Positions 51,001 through 60,981 of a DNA stretch of 64,000 nucleotides are shown one piece after another. The notes beneath the pieces were generated by a model, which worked only from the letters and a program-made list of their open reading frames with translations, was not told where the DNA came from and ran no database searches. Each line of letters opens with the position of its first letter. Positions within the stretch are counted from its first letter, which is position 1. The translations under genes were made by a program, and so were the position numbers. Location of the stretch: contig CP114483.1 of assembly GCA_027186245.1 (NCBI GenBank), forward strand, positions 33,017,642 to 33,081,641, given 5' to 3'. The DNA is from Coriaria nepalensis (taxonomy: Eukaryota; Streptophyta; Magnoliopsida; Cucurbitales; Coriariaceae).

Positions 51001-51324
51001 ATCAAAAGCCACGAAATCCAGCAAATTCACCATTTCCATCGCTAGAAGATAAAAAAACAGAGAAAAAAAATACTTCGATTCCTAACATTTCCTCCCTCTG
51101 CTCAGTGATTACACAAAATCAACAGGGAAAAAAAAGAAGAAAAGAAATTGAGACTTACGTGAAGGAGCATAGCTAAGAGCAGACTCGAACCAGAGTTCAG
51201 TCTTACGCTCGTCCTCCTCGACCTCTCCATTGATGAAATCGAAGAATTGAGGAGCAGAGAACTCATAAACCTCATCTATCACAGCGCAAGTGGCATTCTT
51301 ATCAACAGCCTCCTCCATGATCAT
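42070..51324 (-). CDS. TPX2: TPX2 spindle assembly factor
   Basis: Microtubule-associated protein that activates Aurora A and nucleates spindle microtubules. Nineteen minus-strand exons: 51324-51159, 50515-50430, 50345-50212, 50100-49855, 49763-49667, 49561-49457, 49348-49232, 49140-48988, 48884-48822, 48577-48497, 48401-48243, 48154-48014, 47912-47832, 47753-47634, 43104-42938, 42818-42710, 42543-42484, 42383-42289, 42184-42070 (TAG stop), all in phase, giving 764 residues. The Aurora-binding motif is near the N-terminus (YEFSAPQFFDF, 20-30). The middle has TPX2 importin/central-domain motifs (IPKFKARPxNKK, used twice) and TEPRTPLLHT. The C-terminal TPX2 domain includes KEKKFYLEFI and VQEFNLHVDHRAVERFEFD. 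A second in-frame ATG is at 51318. Intron 14 is enlarged to 4.5 kb by an antisense copia element, with both splice sites intact. The Arabidopsis counterpart is At1g03780 (from memory). Upstream MSA-type motifs fit G2/M expression. Confidence 0.95.
43161..43165. repeat. target-site duplication AATTT (left)
   Basis: The five bases directly before the 5' LTR of the copia element are repeated exactly after the 3' LTR (47586-47590). Confidence 0.85.
43166..43290 (+). repeat. 5' LTR of the copia element
   Basis: 125 bp starting TGTTAG and ending GTTAACA. It shares its middle (AGCTAACAATTAG) and its end (GTGCTTCT, TTTTCAATATT, ATTCTCTTTC) with the 3' LTR but is shorter and clearly diverged, which points to an old insertion. 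Confidence 0.85.
43291..43301 (+). other. primer binding site (initiator tRNA-Met type)
   Basis: TGGTATCAGAG directly follows the 5' LTR and matches the usual plant copia primer binding site for the 3' end of initiator methionine tRNA. Confidence 0.85.
47425..47585 (+). repeat. 3' LTR of the copia element
   Basis: 161 bp, TGTTAG...GTTAACA. It is longer than the 5' LTR through an expanded TTTCTAG/TTTCTTA-rich and TA-rich stretch in the middle. A short purine stretch (AAGGAG) precedes it as a weak polypurine tract. Confidence 0.85.
47586..47590. repeat. target-site duplication AATTT (right)
   Basis: Exact repeat of 43161-43165, marking the insertion point of the copia element in TPX2 intron 14. 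Confidence 0.85.
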
Positions 51325-51449
51325 ACCTAATTCCTATAACTTCGAGAAAACACGAGAGAGAAAGAAACAAGAGAGAGAGAGAGACTACAATAAGAGCGGT
51401 AAAATAAAGGCGAGAGAAGAAAGAAGGAAGTATAAACGTTTATGGGGAT

Positions 51450-51460
51450 TCTAACGGTCG
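51450..51460 (+). promoter_or_regulatory. MSA-like element upstream of TPX2
   Basis: TCTAACGGTCG matches the mitosis-specific activator consensus YCYAACGGYYA at all but the last base. It lies 126 bp upstream of the TPX2 start codon. MYB3R factors bind such sites in G2/M genes. Confidence 0.6.
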
Positions 51461-51519
51461 GAATTTTATTTTTAGACCTCGGGTATTGGTCCAGAAAAGG
51501 ATAAAATTCTTCTTGCGTT

Positions 51520-51530
51520 TCCAACGGCTA
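51520..51530 (+). promoter_or_regulatory. perfect MSA element upstream of TPX2
   Basis: TCCAACGGCTA fits the MSA consensus YCYAACGGYYA at every position, 196 bp upstream of the TPX2 start codon and 70 bp from a second MSA-like site. It fits mitotic expression of TPX2 through MYB3R factors. Confidence 0.7.
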
Positions 51531-51599
51531 TATTTCACGCTCTGTTGAGAAAAGGAGAAGTCTAATGAGTCAGAGACGACTTTCGAATGATGTCGTTTC

Positions 51600-52020
51600 G
51601 ATTGGGCTTCTATTTTTTTCTTTTGGCAACGCTATGTGTAGGAGAAGTATGACGGCCCTTAAAGGCCCATAATAGTTTCGCTTTATTTGGAAATGGGCTC
51701 GCTCGATGTCCATCAGTATTATGGACCAGTTGGCCCAAATAAAAGATATAAAATCTAAAAAGGAAATATATTGATTAAAGTTAAGCTAAATTTGAAAAGT
51801 TTGAAAAATATACCCAACATGAAAACTTTTGTAAAATAGCCCTATTGGATTTGTGAAATAATTAATTCATTATTGTCACTATTTTTATTTTTCTCTTCTC
51901 TTCATTAGGTTAGAGAAGAGGGAGCTCGGCCTCCATAGACAAAGTTAGAGTTTTAGATCTCCATCATGGAGCAAGATCTCTGTCAATAGAGCAAGAGCTC
52001 TAGATCAATAAATTGTTTAT
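51600..52020. other. intergenic, TPX2 upstream, no gene
   Basis: AT-rich flank. From about 51780 it may be the left part of a non-autonomous element that includes the tandem repeats at 52027-52435, but its borders are not clear. Repeated GAGCAAGA/GATCTC words occur at 51955-52000. Confidence 0.4.
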
Positions 52021-52026
52021 TATGGA

Positions 52027-52435
52027 ACTTGTTAGTTTATTATCGGTCAAAAAATATAGATCGAAACTGTTTAAACCAATTTAGATAAAAATAAATAAAT
52101 AATTTATATTGAAAACATATAATTCATATCCAAAACGAATAATTCAGATCGAAAACAGATAATTTAGACTAAAAATAAACCATTCAAATCGAAAACATAC
52201 AAAATTAAATAATTCAAACCGAAAATACATTTTCAGATCAAATATAGATTATTCGATCAAAAAATAGATTGGACTGAAAAATAGACTGTTTAAGACTAAA
52301 AACATATTATTTCAAAACGAAAGCATACTATTTCCAATCGAAAATAGACTATTCAGATTGAAAACACATTGTTTATATTTGAAATTAGTCTATTTAGATC
52401 AAAACTAGACCAATTACGATGTTACTCTAATTTAC
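52027..52435. repeat. degenerate ~21-bp tandem repeat (ATTCAGATCGAAAATAGACT type)
   Basis: A run of about 18 imperfect units built on A(T/A)AxAGATCGAAAA(C/T)A(G/T)A(C/A)TATT. Spacing is roughly 20-23 bp and the units diverge strongly along the array. It is flanked by sequences sharing GCTCTA(G/T)ATCAATAA on the left (about 52000) and the right (about 52620), as if it were the core of a larger repeat element. Confidence 0.7.
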
Positions 52436-55046
52436 AAATTATCATATACCCACATCATGACTCATTCTTACATTGTGGAGCAAAACTAAAGCACGAAAAG
52501 AGAGAAGTGGGATGAAAAAGAATAGAGAGAGAGAGAGAGAGAGGAGAGAGATAAAATAAATTGTTTGAAAATCTTAATCAGTGGAGCTATCTATCGAGCT
52601 CCATCAATGAAATAAATGCTCTATATCAATAAGTCGTTAAAAAAGAAAATGAAAATAAGGGTAATATATATAATCAATCATATGTATTTTCATCATAAAA
52701 ATAATTTTCCAAAAATATAAAAAAGTTAGTCTATTTATTAAAAAAAAATATTTAGAAGAGAAACTTATTTCTCAAATTATCTTCGAGGGGAAAAAAAAAT
52801 CATATAATATAACAATTAAATACAAATTCTATAAAATTCCAAGGTCTATGTTAGTCTTGCATTGAAATCTTCAAACTAAAACGTAATAACATATCATGAC
52901 CAAATTAGTTCTATCTTTGATTGGTAAAAGTGATCAAGACAAAACCCAAATAAAAGAAAATAAAGAAGTGACAAATTCCTTACCTGATATGTCACCACCG
53001 AATTGATCCAACTAAATTTCAATCCTAATTGGTACTTGGTAGGTCAAACAATACAAAATTTCATTGGACATATAAAGTTAAAATAATAATAATTAATGTG
53101 TAAGGACAATTATAGACATTTGCACAATTTAATAGAATATTCAGTTTTATAATTATTAATTTTAGACTAACAAAATATTTATATAGTCAAAATAGTAATT
53201 TCACATATTAACATTTAAAAAAAAAAAAACAAATAATAATTATGTATAAAATTTCAGTTTTCTAGCAAATTGCATGTCTTGGACTTGATAATTAACCAAA
53301 CTTATTCGTTTGAAAAATGAAAATGTCATATTTCTCATAATTTTCTTTTAATTTTAATTTATAAAATTAAAAAAAAAATCAATATCACTCCAAAAAAACT
53401 ACATTAAGTGTTATATTTATTTTATATTATCTTTTTTAATCTCTTAAATAATAACCCAATTTGAGAGGGATAAGCGATACATAAGTTTGAGAGCAACGTC
53501 GATAACTCATTCTTAATAATGATGATAATGAGAATTTTATAAATTATGATGATGGTAGTAACAAATATCTATGAAAAGATGAATATGGAGATGGAAGAAG
53601 ATGATGAGTCATTGAGGTTGAGAATGTGGATAATGGAGGTGAAAAAATGGAGGAAGAATACGATAATCGTGAGAACAATAAAATCAATCATGATTTCATT
53701 TTGTACGAGGATAACTACTTTTTGAGAGTAATATTTATCTCTCATCATATGATTGATGCTTAATCTCCTTAATCACCTCATGCAGTCTCGATCGTAAAGT
53801 AATCGTGCAACCAAAATGACGACTGGTTTTAGGTGAGGTAACTCTTGCCCCTAAAAATAAACACAAAACAATAATAAATTACACAATAAATTAAATAATT
53901 TGGTTCAAGACGAGAACTCAGTTAGGTGAATCATATTGAGAAATTAATGTAGGATCATCAAGAACTCAGTTGGTGATCTAGACCGAGTTCACAGTCTGGA
54001 TTCACCTATTTCGGTGATCTCATACCAAGTTCGAGATCACCCAAACTATAAACTCTTCATCAATAGATTCACAACTCTATTCCCTAATTAATTTCTATCA
54101 ATTTCATTCCATCCATAAGAATAAATTAAGTTTGACACTCTTTTAAGAATTTCATCAAACACTTTATGTTCATAACTAATATCTTCAATATTCAACATCA
54201 CAGTTACATATTTGGTCATCAACAACTTAATCCAAAGATAATTAAAGTTACATATCTCATTTGGGTTTGTTTCCCGATCGTGAGATTTTGAGAACGTGAG
54301 ATGGACGACTTGAAAGCATTTTTGAACATCAAGTTGGGCATTAGAGAAGGGAAGAGGCCTCAAAAATGGGGTTTATAGATCGAGAATTTAGGAGATTTGG
54401 ATTATTTAACCGAGTGAGACATCAAGATAGAGAAATTAGGATTATTTTGATCGAGTTGAGATTAGTTTGAGTTTGATCGGTTGAAATTTTAAGTAATAAT
54501 ATTTTCATTTTTTACTTGAGATCGGTTTAGATATTTCAATCTTTCCAAAATTTTTTACTTTTAAACTTAATTTAATGTACTTTCTTTAAAGCATTTTGAT
54601 AAAAAAATAAATAAATAAATAAAAACTACTTAACAAAAGAGGTATCAAATTAAGCTATTTTCTCCAATTTCAGAGTATATATGTATATATACCAAACACT
54701 CGTGTTAAACAAAAGATAACCAAAAAAAAAAAACAGTAAAAATAATAATAGTAATAAGACAACCAAATGAAAAAACAAAACAAAAAAAATAGTTGAAAAA
54801 AGACAAGACACTCCTTCACGTCACTAAGTCACCAGAAGATCCTACCTGTAGCCTGTGAACAAACACTAGAAACGAAAAGCCAACCAAAATCCAAAATACC
54901 CCCTCACTTTGCTGCCACATACCCCCCTTTTGCATGCTTACCCAAATATCATGCAGCCACGCATCACCTCCTCCCATACCTTCCTTCCATCCTCGTCATC
55001 CTTACTCTCCCTCTCTCTCCCCCCCTCATCACTAATGACTCATGCC
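52436..55046. other. intergenic between TPX2 and SOM, no gene recognised
   Basis: AT-rich DNA with a (GA)n microsatellite at about 52525-52545. The part at 53900-54060 repeats words such as AGAACTCAGTT and GGTGATCT in several places, suggesting old repeat sequence. Short frames here carry no family motif. CT-rich sequence near 54990-55025 is part of the SOM promoter. Confidence 0.45.
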
Positions 55047-55054
55047 TATATATT
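55047..55054 (+). promoter_or_regulatory. TATA box of the SOM-like gene
   Basis: TATATATT lies 131 bp upstream of the start codon, with a CT-rich stretch just before it. Transcription would start about 30 bp downstream, leaving a 5' UTR of about 100 bp. Confidence 0.6.
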
Positions 55055-55177
55055 TCACAACCCTTTGTATCTTTCTTCATAAACAAACGCCGCCCTCATT
55101 TCCCACCTCGTCGTCATCATCAAAAGCTCCTCTCTCTCAAAATATTTCACAAAAAAAAAACGCACATATCAATCAGT

Positions 55178-56401
55178 ATGGGCACAATTTGTGCTGAGCA
55201 ACACAAGTTCCACCCTTCTCACCAATTCCTCCCATCCAAAAAAACCCTCCTCCTCAAGGACATCAACATCCCACCTAGGAAACTCCTCGGGCGACACCAA
55301 CACAGCGGTCGCGGCGACGAAAACCCCGACATGTTCTCCGGATCTTCCGATTCACCCCGCTTCTCTTTTTCGGAGGATGTGCTTTTGCAAAAGTTCCTAT
55401 CTTATAAGAATAGCCCTATGAGTGATGGCGATAATGGTAGCAACGCTGCGGATCATCCTCATAATGACGAGGAAAGTGATGATGAGGACTTGTACTCTTC
55501 CGACAATTTCAGGATGTATGAGTTTAAGGTCCGTAGATGTACTCGGAGCCGTAGTCACGATTGGACCGACTGCCCTTTTGCTCATCCGGGGGAAAAGGCC
55601 CGAAGGCGGGATCCGCGTCGGTTACATTATTCCGGGACTGTTTGTCCTGATTTTCGCCGTGGTGGATGTAGCCGTGGTGATTGTTGTGAGTTTGCACATG
55701 GTGTTTTCGAGTGCTGGCTTCATCCGGCTAGGTATCGGACGGAGGCATGCAAGGACGGAAAAAACTGTAAGAGAAAGGTCTGTTTCTTCGCGCACACTCC
55801 CAAACAACTTAGGATTTTGCCGGTGAATGGTTCCGGTCAAAGCTCTTGCGCTTCCTCTTCTTCCTCCCACGAGATTTCAAGCAAGAAGAAGACTAGTAAC
55901 TCAAACAACTGTTGTTTATTTTGTCGCTGCGGGACGAATTCGACATCGTCACCAACCTCTACCCTTCTGGGGATGTCTCATTTCTCTCCACCACTTTCTC
56001 CACCTCTATCTCCGGAAAAACCAGGTTCTCTGAACGGGTTTTCCCCGGTTTCAAGGTATAATGCGAAGGATCAATCGAAGTTGAGTGTGTTGACCGAGCT
56101 CGTGAGCTCCTTGGAGGCTATGAATTTCAATGATGTTAATGGGTCTCCCACCGTTAATGAAGCTCCTCACTTCGGGTTTAACCCTAAAAAGGGTATGAAT
56201 TTGCAATGGGTCAATGATGACTTCAATAATCACAAACAATTCGTTCTTTCACCTTCAAGTAGTAGTACTACTACCCAAAGTGCTTCTTCTCGGGTGACTC
56301 GGGCCTCATGTTTCGATGACGGTTTTCCGAGCAAGGGCCATGTTAACAATGATGATCAAAACGACCCGGATCTCGGATGGGTCAATGATTTACTCATGTA
56401 A
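55178..56401 (+). CDS. SOM: SOMNUS-like tandem CCCH zinc-finger protein (RR-TZF)
   Basis: Single-exon gene, 407 residues, of the plant-specific arginine-rich tandem CCCH family. Members bind RNA, localise to processing bodies or stress granules, and in Arabidopsis SOMNUS represses light-dependent seed germination. The N-terminus is low in complexity and acidic near residues 95-108. The arginine-rich region with its own C/H residues (C121, C132, H136) leads into finger 1, C156-X7-C164-X5-C170-X3-H174, and finger 2, C191-X5-C197-X4-C202-X3-H206. This is the exact spacing of plant RR-TZF proteins. The C-terminal half is rich in Ser and Pro, with a [12 protein letters not shown] segment and the ending [11 protein letters not shown]. 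Lack of introns is normal for the family. From memory the positional counterpart is At1g03790 (SOM). Assignment to SOM rather than a sister (TZF5, TZF6) rests on gene order. Confidence 0.93.
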   Translation: MGTICAEQHKFHPSHQFLPSKKTLLLKDINIPPRKLLGRHQHSGRGDENPDMFSGSSDSPRFSFSEDVLLQKFLSYKNSPMSDGDNGSNAADHPHNDEESDDEDLYSSDNFRMYEFKVRRCTRSRSHDWTDCPFAHPGEKARRRDPRRLHYSGTVCPDFRRGGCSRGDCCEFAHGVFECWLHPARYRTEACKDGKNCKRKVCFFAHTPKQLRILPVNGSGQSSCASSSSSHEISSKKKTSNSNNCCLFCRCGTNSTSSPTSTLLGMSHFSPPLSPPLSPEKPGSLNGFSPVSRYNAKDQSKLSVLTELVSSLEAMNFNDVNGSPTVNEAPHFGFNPKKGMNLQWVNDDFNNHKQFVLSPSSSSTTTQSASSRVTRASCFDDGFPSKGHVNNDDQNDPDLGWVNDLLM

Positions 56402-58354
56402 GTTCGAAGCTTTTGATGACGACGATGACGATCTTGATTAAGGAAGAAGATGGAGAATGAAGTGTCTATATTGCTGTGATTAAGTTATTGTCAATTATTT
56501 ATTACTATTGTTCTTTAGTAACTTCTTTCTTATTGACTTTGCTGATCATTTTGGAGTATTTGTTTCATGTTTTTTTTTTTTTTTTCTCTTTTTCTTTTTC
56601 TTCTTGGATGTTTTTCTCTTGAGTTAAGAGATCAAACTGCTTAGATCTGAATGTACTTTTTGATGTATTTTCCATTTGAAGAAGAATCTGATCTTGTAAT
56701 AATTAGTTTATCTTTGCTTATGTCTTTATTTGAGATGGTATAAAATAAAGTTTCTTGCTTTATCTTTCTGGGTGTAATAATGATATGCTTCTGGCCATCC
56801 GAGAAGAACTTGATCTTGTTCATTGTAGTAAGAATATTACTGCTACGTGTTAAGATAATGTAATTGGGCAAAGAGATTTGGATCGTCGTTAGAAGAATTT
56901 TTGGGATCTAAGTTGGGTCGTCTGCTAAGTAGCCGACATGAGAGGCAAGTATTGAGGTTCCACGTGGCAAACATGCATGAAAATAAATATAATTTATATC
57001 CTGATTCGATGGATTATTCCCAATGAGGTGGCTAGATCGAAGGAGATCTTTCTAGTACATAACTTAATTTAGCTTTAGTTTTGAAGTACAAATCAAATAC
57101 AAAAAGAAAAAAAAAATTTGAATACTTGTTAATATAAACGTTGTCTCCTCATGATGTCTAATGAACAATTATATTTGTATAAATTAATGAAATTGAAATT
57201 GTTTCAAGTATTTGGTTTTTGTCAAGGTTGATAAAATTGGATCGGAAGGAGAAATTTAAATGATTAAATTTAATTTAAAATAAATAAACGGATAATACTT
57301 TAAATAATATAATATATTTTTATTTAATTAATTTAATTTAAGATCACCTAAAGATATCGTATTACTATTTCTCTTTAATTTTTATTACTATTTTTTCTTT
57401 TAATTTTAAGAAATTAATAAAATAAAATGATTGAGAGATTAAATTTTAATAAATTTTAAATATCATAGAGGTAATATATCAAGTGTATATACATAAACTA
57501 TTAACAGTGTATATAACCTTAAAATTATGTTTGGATAAACTTGTTATAAACTGATTTATTGAATAACATAATTACATTAGTCTTGGAATGTTCTTAAAAA
57601 TATCGTGTGAATCCTTTAGCAAAGTAATAAGCCAAATACATGAGTGTCGGTAAGAACGAAACCAGGATTCAGGAAGGAGGAAAGAAGAGATGTATCGAGC
57701 GTGACTTAGTGTACATGGTCCCGTGTGTTTCTTTATTAGGTTTATTTAATGATATCATGCAATAACAGCCATCGGCCATCGCACATGGCAGGCATCATCT
57801 ATGGCCTATGGCCCCTCTAACATTCGACAAGATGAACATATAGATAGGGTTCATGTTTCAATATTCAGTCTCGGGATAAATTTTGTAGTAAGACTGTATC
57901 TATGAATTCCTTTTAATTATATATAAAATTACAGTAAAATATAATCGATCGATCTATTGTAAATATAATTTATTTAAAAATATCTCTCTAGCTTAACTCA
58001 TCTCTATAGTCTATCTAATTTATGTGTATTATAATTATAACATTACTTAAGTAATATAAACTCAAGATGATAATACGACACAATTATGCAAAATTGTAAA
58101 TATATATATATATATATACAATATTGTAAAAAGTGTATTTATACACAACCAATAGTCTTACATATCATGTAAGTTAAGAAAAGTCTAGGATGAATAATGT
58201 AGGCTAGACCAATCAAAGAATGACAAGTGGAAAATATATTTATAAATGAGAATTGATGCTTTCATGATCGACTTGGTCAAACTTGGTTAATCAGTAGTTT
58301 TTGTTTGTAATTAAATTATAAAATAAATAGGCAAATAAAAGAAGAAATAAGAAG
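56402..58354. other. SOM 3' flank and AT-rich intergenic DNA
   Basis: A pyrimidine-rich tract at 56570-56600 lies in the probable 3' UTR. A CCACGTGG G-box core occurs near 56960. From 57060 to 58350 the DNA is AT-rich with no gene recognised. Confidence 0.45.

Positions 58355-58411
<57 letters not shown>
58355..58411. repeat. compound microsatellite (TA)n(GA)n
   Basis: About 24 bp of TA repeats run directly into about 33 bp of GA repeats. It is likely to vary in length between individuals. Confidence 0.9.
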
Positions 58412-58416
<5 letters not shown>

Positions 58417-59772
58417 TGGTAGTGTAGGAGGGATGTGGACATCATTCATTTGTTTCCTAGGAGGGGTACTCATCTATAAAAGACAGCTAGGTTGGTGGGG
58501 ATTAAAAGTTATGATCAAAACCCATAACAATATGTTTCAATTTTTGGACTAATATATATATATATATTATAAAAAAAAAAAAAGGAAGAAAAAGATTCAA
58601 GTCGGTGGCCTTATTTGAATTTTGATGATTAGGTTATAGCTGCCCCATACTACGTTTTGATCTTATTTGGTATGGAGTTTGAGGGGTCCCCTCACTTTCC
58701 AATTCACTTTGAGGTCCCTGTTTCTATTATTTTTTTATTTTTTTGGGGTTAATTTGAAATATTGCACATAATTTGGGGACAGTAAGAAGACCCATACTTG
58801 TTGAGAGTAATGCCCTAAGGTATGGGGTAGATTCCAAGGTTAGGCTCATTTGGTCAGTGTACGTACAGGTACTGTTCAAGCCGACCTGTCCTCTAATTTC
58901 CATCATGTTTCGGTTTTCTTTGGCTAATAAATTCCATCGATGTTTCAAGAAGAGTAGTAGTTGAAGAATTGAATGAAAGTAGTAGGAAAAAATTATTGTT
59001 TTGGATAAAGTAGAAGAGGATTAAGGAAAAAATTAATAATGTTTGTTTTACTAACTCGCACGTGGATTGGACATAAACTAATTTAGTACTTTAAATTTTA
59101 AAATATATTAAATCGAGGCATTTTAGAGACTTTCTTTATTTTTTTTTAGTGGGTTTAATTTAAATTAAGGATTTTTTTTGTTTGATTTTTTTTTATAAAA
59201 ATATAATAAAATTTTATTATAATATAGTATTTAGTTAGAATGAATAATGAAATGAGAATAATTTTATATTCCCACTTGATCAAAAATATCATTTTTTTTT
59301 ATTTTTAATTAAATATATTTTTTTTATGGGAATCAAAATAATTATTTATTTATATATAATTTATTTTTCTATTTTTAAAATTCTATTATGATATTAGTAT
59401 GATTTTTTTAAAAATTTTTTTAAATAGATACAAAAAAAATTACAATTCTTATTCTTATTCATTTCACTTCACGTGTAATCAAACGAATATAAAAAAATTA
59501 TTATTTTTATTTTAATTCCATTTCTATTATTATTCTCATTTTTACTATGACAAATAAATTAAACTAAACATCCCTATAAAAATATGTAGAACATCTTAAT
59601 AGAGGAGCTTTTCTTTTTCCTTTTTTTAAAGTGTATTATCATATTAATTCTTGTGATTCGGTTTCATGCTCGAACACGGCTTCACTGAGCCAAGTCTCCA
59701 TCCAGTGCACAAAAGAATGATAGACATATAGTTACATGTGTCCCTTGGGCGAGCTGGCGTACATGCTCGATT
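58412..59772. other. intergenic, no gene recognised
   Basis: 58590-58960 is less AT-rich and has open frames on both strands, but none shows a known motif, so no gene is called. 59040-59650 is very AT-rich. Confidence 0.4.
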
Positions 59773-59927
59773 GCAGAAGGACCCGAGGCTGATTTGGGAG
59801 ACCATATCGCCTGGACAATGTTAAGGTGGGAGTTACAAATTACCTTAAAAGCAGAAGGACCCGAGGTTGATTTGGGAGACCATGTCGCCTCGACATGTCA
59901 AGGTGTGAGTTACAAATTACCTTAAGA
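59773..59927. repeat. tandem duplication, 78-bp unit
   Basis: Copies at 59773-59850 and 59851-59927 begin GCAGAAGGACCCGAGG and end TTACAAATTACCTTAA, with a handful of substitutions. The unit is GC-richer than its surroundings, perhaps a piece of an old transposon. Confidence 0.85.
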
Positions 59928-60522
59928 GCGTATTGAAGGCAACAAATGACATCGTAACTGTTCAATGAACTAGGTATGCGTTGCAATTCACCTAAAAGGT
60001 CGTAATGGTGTCATAATAACTTTTGAAGTTTTAGATGTTACTGACTCTAATACCTCAAATGAAAAATGAAAAATATACTATTTTTTTTGCATAGTTCCAT
60101 TTAATTCTTTCTCAATTTCAAACTCAATTATTAGAGCGATATTATCAGAAATAATTTCAACAATATTTTTTTTTTCTATTTTTGTGGAAGGAGTCTGCTC
60201 GAAATATACTATTGGTCAAAGCAATGATAAATAATATTAAAATATAAGAAGAGAGAAAAATACTAATAAATTTTTGTAGTTAATATTATAGTAGTTCTTC
60301 AAATTTTGAGAATTACTTTAATTAAATTAAATAAGAAATTAAATTTAAATAATCATATGTAACATGTTTTTTTTTAATATAATTTTTGCTCGAATTTTTT
60401 AAAATAATAGTTAATAAGGGATTTTAGAAAACCAGATATTGATGATCTTAGTAATGTTTAACAAAAAATAAGCACTCTCAAATAGGCTTAAAGTTTGAAT
60501 CCTTTGTTGCATAAGTTCACAA
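59928..60522. other. intergenic, no gene recognised
   Basis: AT-rich spacer between the 78-bp duplication and the SINE. No feature is supported. Confidence 0.45.
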
Positions 60523-60538
60523 CTTAACGATGAGGTTT
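60523..60538. repeat. SINE target-site duplication (left)
   Basis: CTTAACGATGAGGTTT matches 60733-60748 at 13 of 16 positions. All three differences are transitions, as expected of an old duplication. Confidence 0.6.
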
Positions 60539-60732
60539 TTTTTTTTTTTTTCTTGTCAAGACCTAAGGGTCTCTGGCCAGCTGTTTATAGCATGATTAGT
60601 CTCCTACTCGGTGTTCAGCTGCCAGGGACACTAGATGTCTGGAAATCTATACCCCTCGAAGGTTGAGTGATGAATGACCTCAAAAAATGGTCTCTAAAAC
60701 CTTGTGCTTTAACCGCTAGACAACCCCTTAGA
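60539..60732 (-). mobile_element. tRNA-derived SINE
   Basis: Read on the minus strand, it starts with a tRNA-like head, including an A-box-like TCTAGCGGTTAAAGC, then a weak B-box-like CCTTCGAGGGG about 40 bp on. A non-coding body follows, ending in CTTGACAAG and a poly(A) tail (poly(T) on the plus strand, about 60536-60551). Length is about 190 bp with tail, normal for plant SINEs. Degraded 16-bp direct repeats bracket it. The SINE family was not identified. Confidence 0.65.
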
Positions 60733-60748
60733 TTTAACAATGGGGTTT
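60733..60748. repeat. SINE target-site duplication (right)
   Basis: TTTAACAATGGGGTTT, the diverged partner of 60523-60538. Confidence 0.6.
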
Positions 60749-60786
60749 GACATCAATCATTTACCCTACAAATGTATTATTATCTC

Positions 60787-60981
60787 TTTTCCATGCGTGG
60801 AGTTATCAACCTCCTAACAAACAATCTCAACAAAGATGATGACCGTCCGATCATCTCTATCGCTCATGGCGATCTTACATAGTACCCTTGCTTCTGTACT
60901 GGTTCGCCATCGTTAATGTCATCAATACCTTCAACTTCAACTCTTATCCTCCGAATGTAGTTGTTCTTGAGGTCAGGAAGT
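60787..60981 (+). pseudogene. fragment of a tyrosine/nicotianamine aminotransferase first exon
   Basis: The plus strand reads SMRGVINLLTNNLNKDDDRP then IISIAHGD, which matches the start of plant tyrosine aminotransferase-like enzymes (RGVLNxLMxNLNKxDxRPVIPLGHGDPS). A TAG stop follows two codons after HGD. After a frameshift the similarity resumes as AIVNVINTFNFNSYPPNVVVLEVRK (counterpart of AIVDAVRSAKFNSYxPTVGxLPARR). The fragment ends at a consensus donor, AG-GTAAGT, where an exon border would be expected. No PLP-binding part or further exon was found downstream, so this is a lone dead exon. Confidence 0.72.

Noticed and set aside
51780..52745. terminal inverted repeats around the 52-kb minisatellite
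   Set aside because: The left and right flanks match only in short AT-rich words. The evidence was too weak to define element ends.
55422..55826. 134-residue open frame on the plus strand inside the zinc-finger gene
   Set aside because: It overlaps the SOM-like coding region in another frame and has no family motif. The CCCH frame explains the sequence.
58727..58964. overlapping open frames on both strands at 58.7-58.96 kb
   Set aside because: No motif and no convincing start or splice context, so no gene is called.
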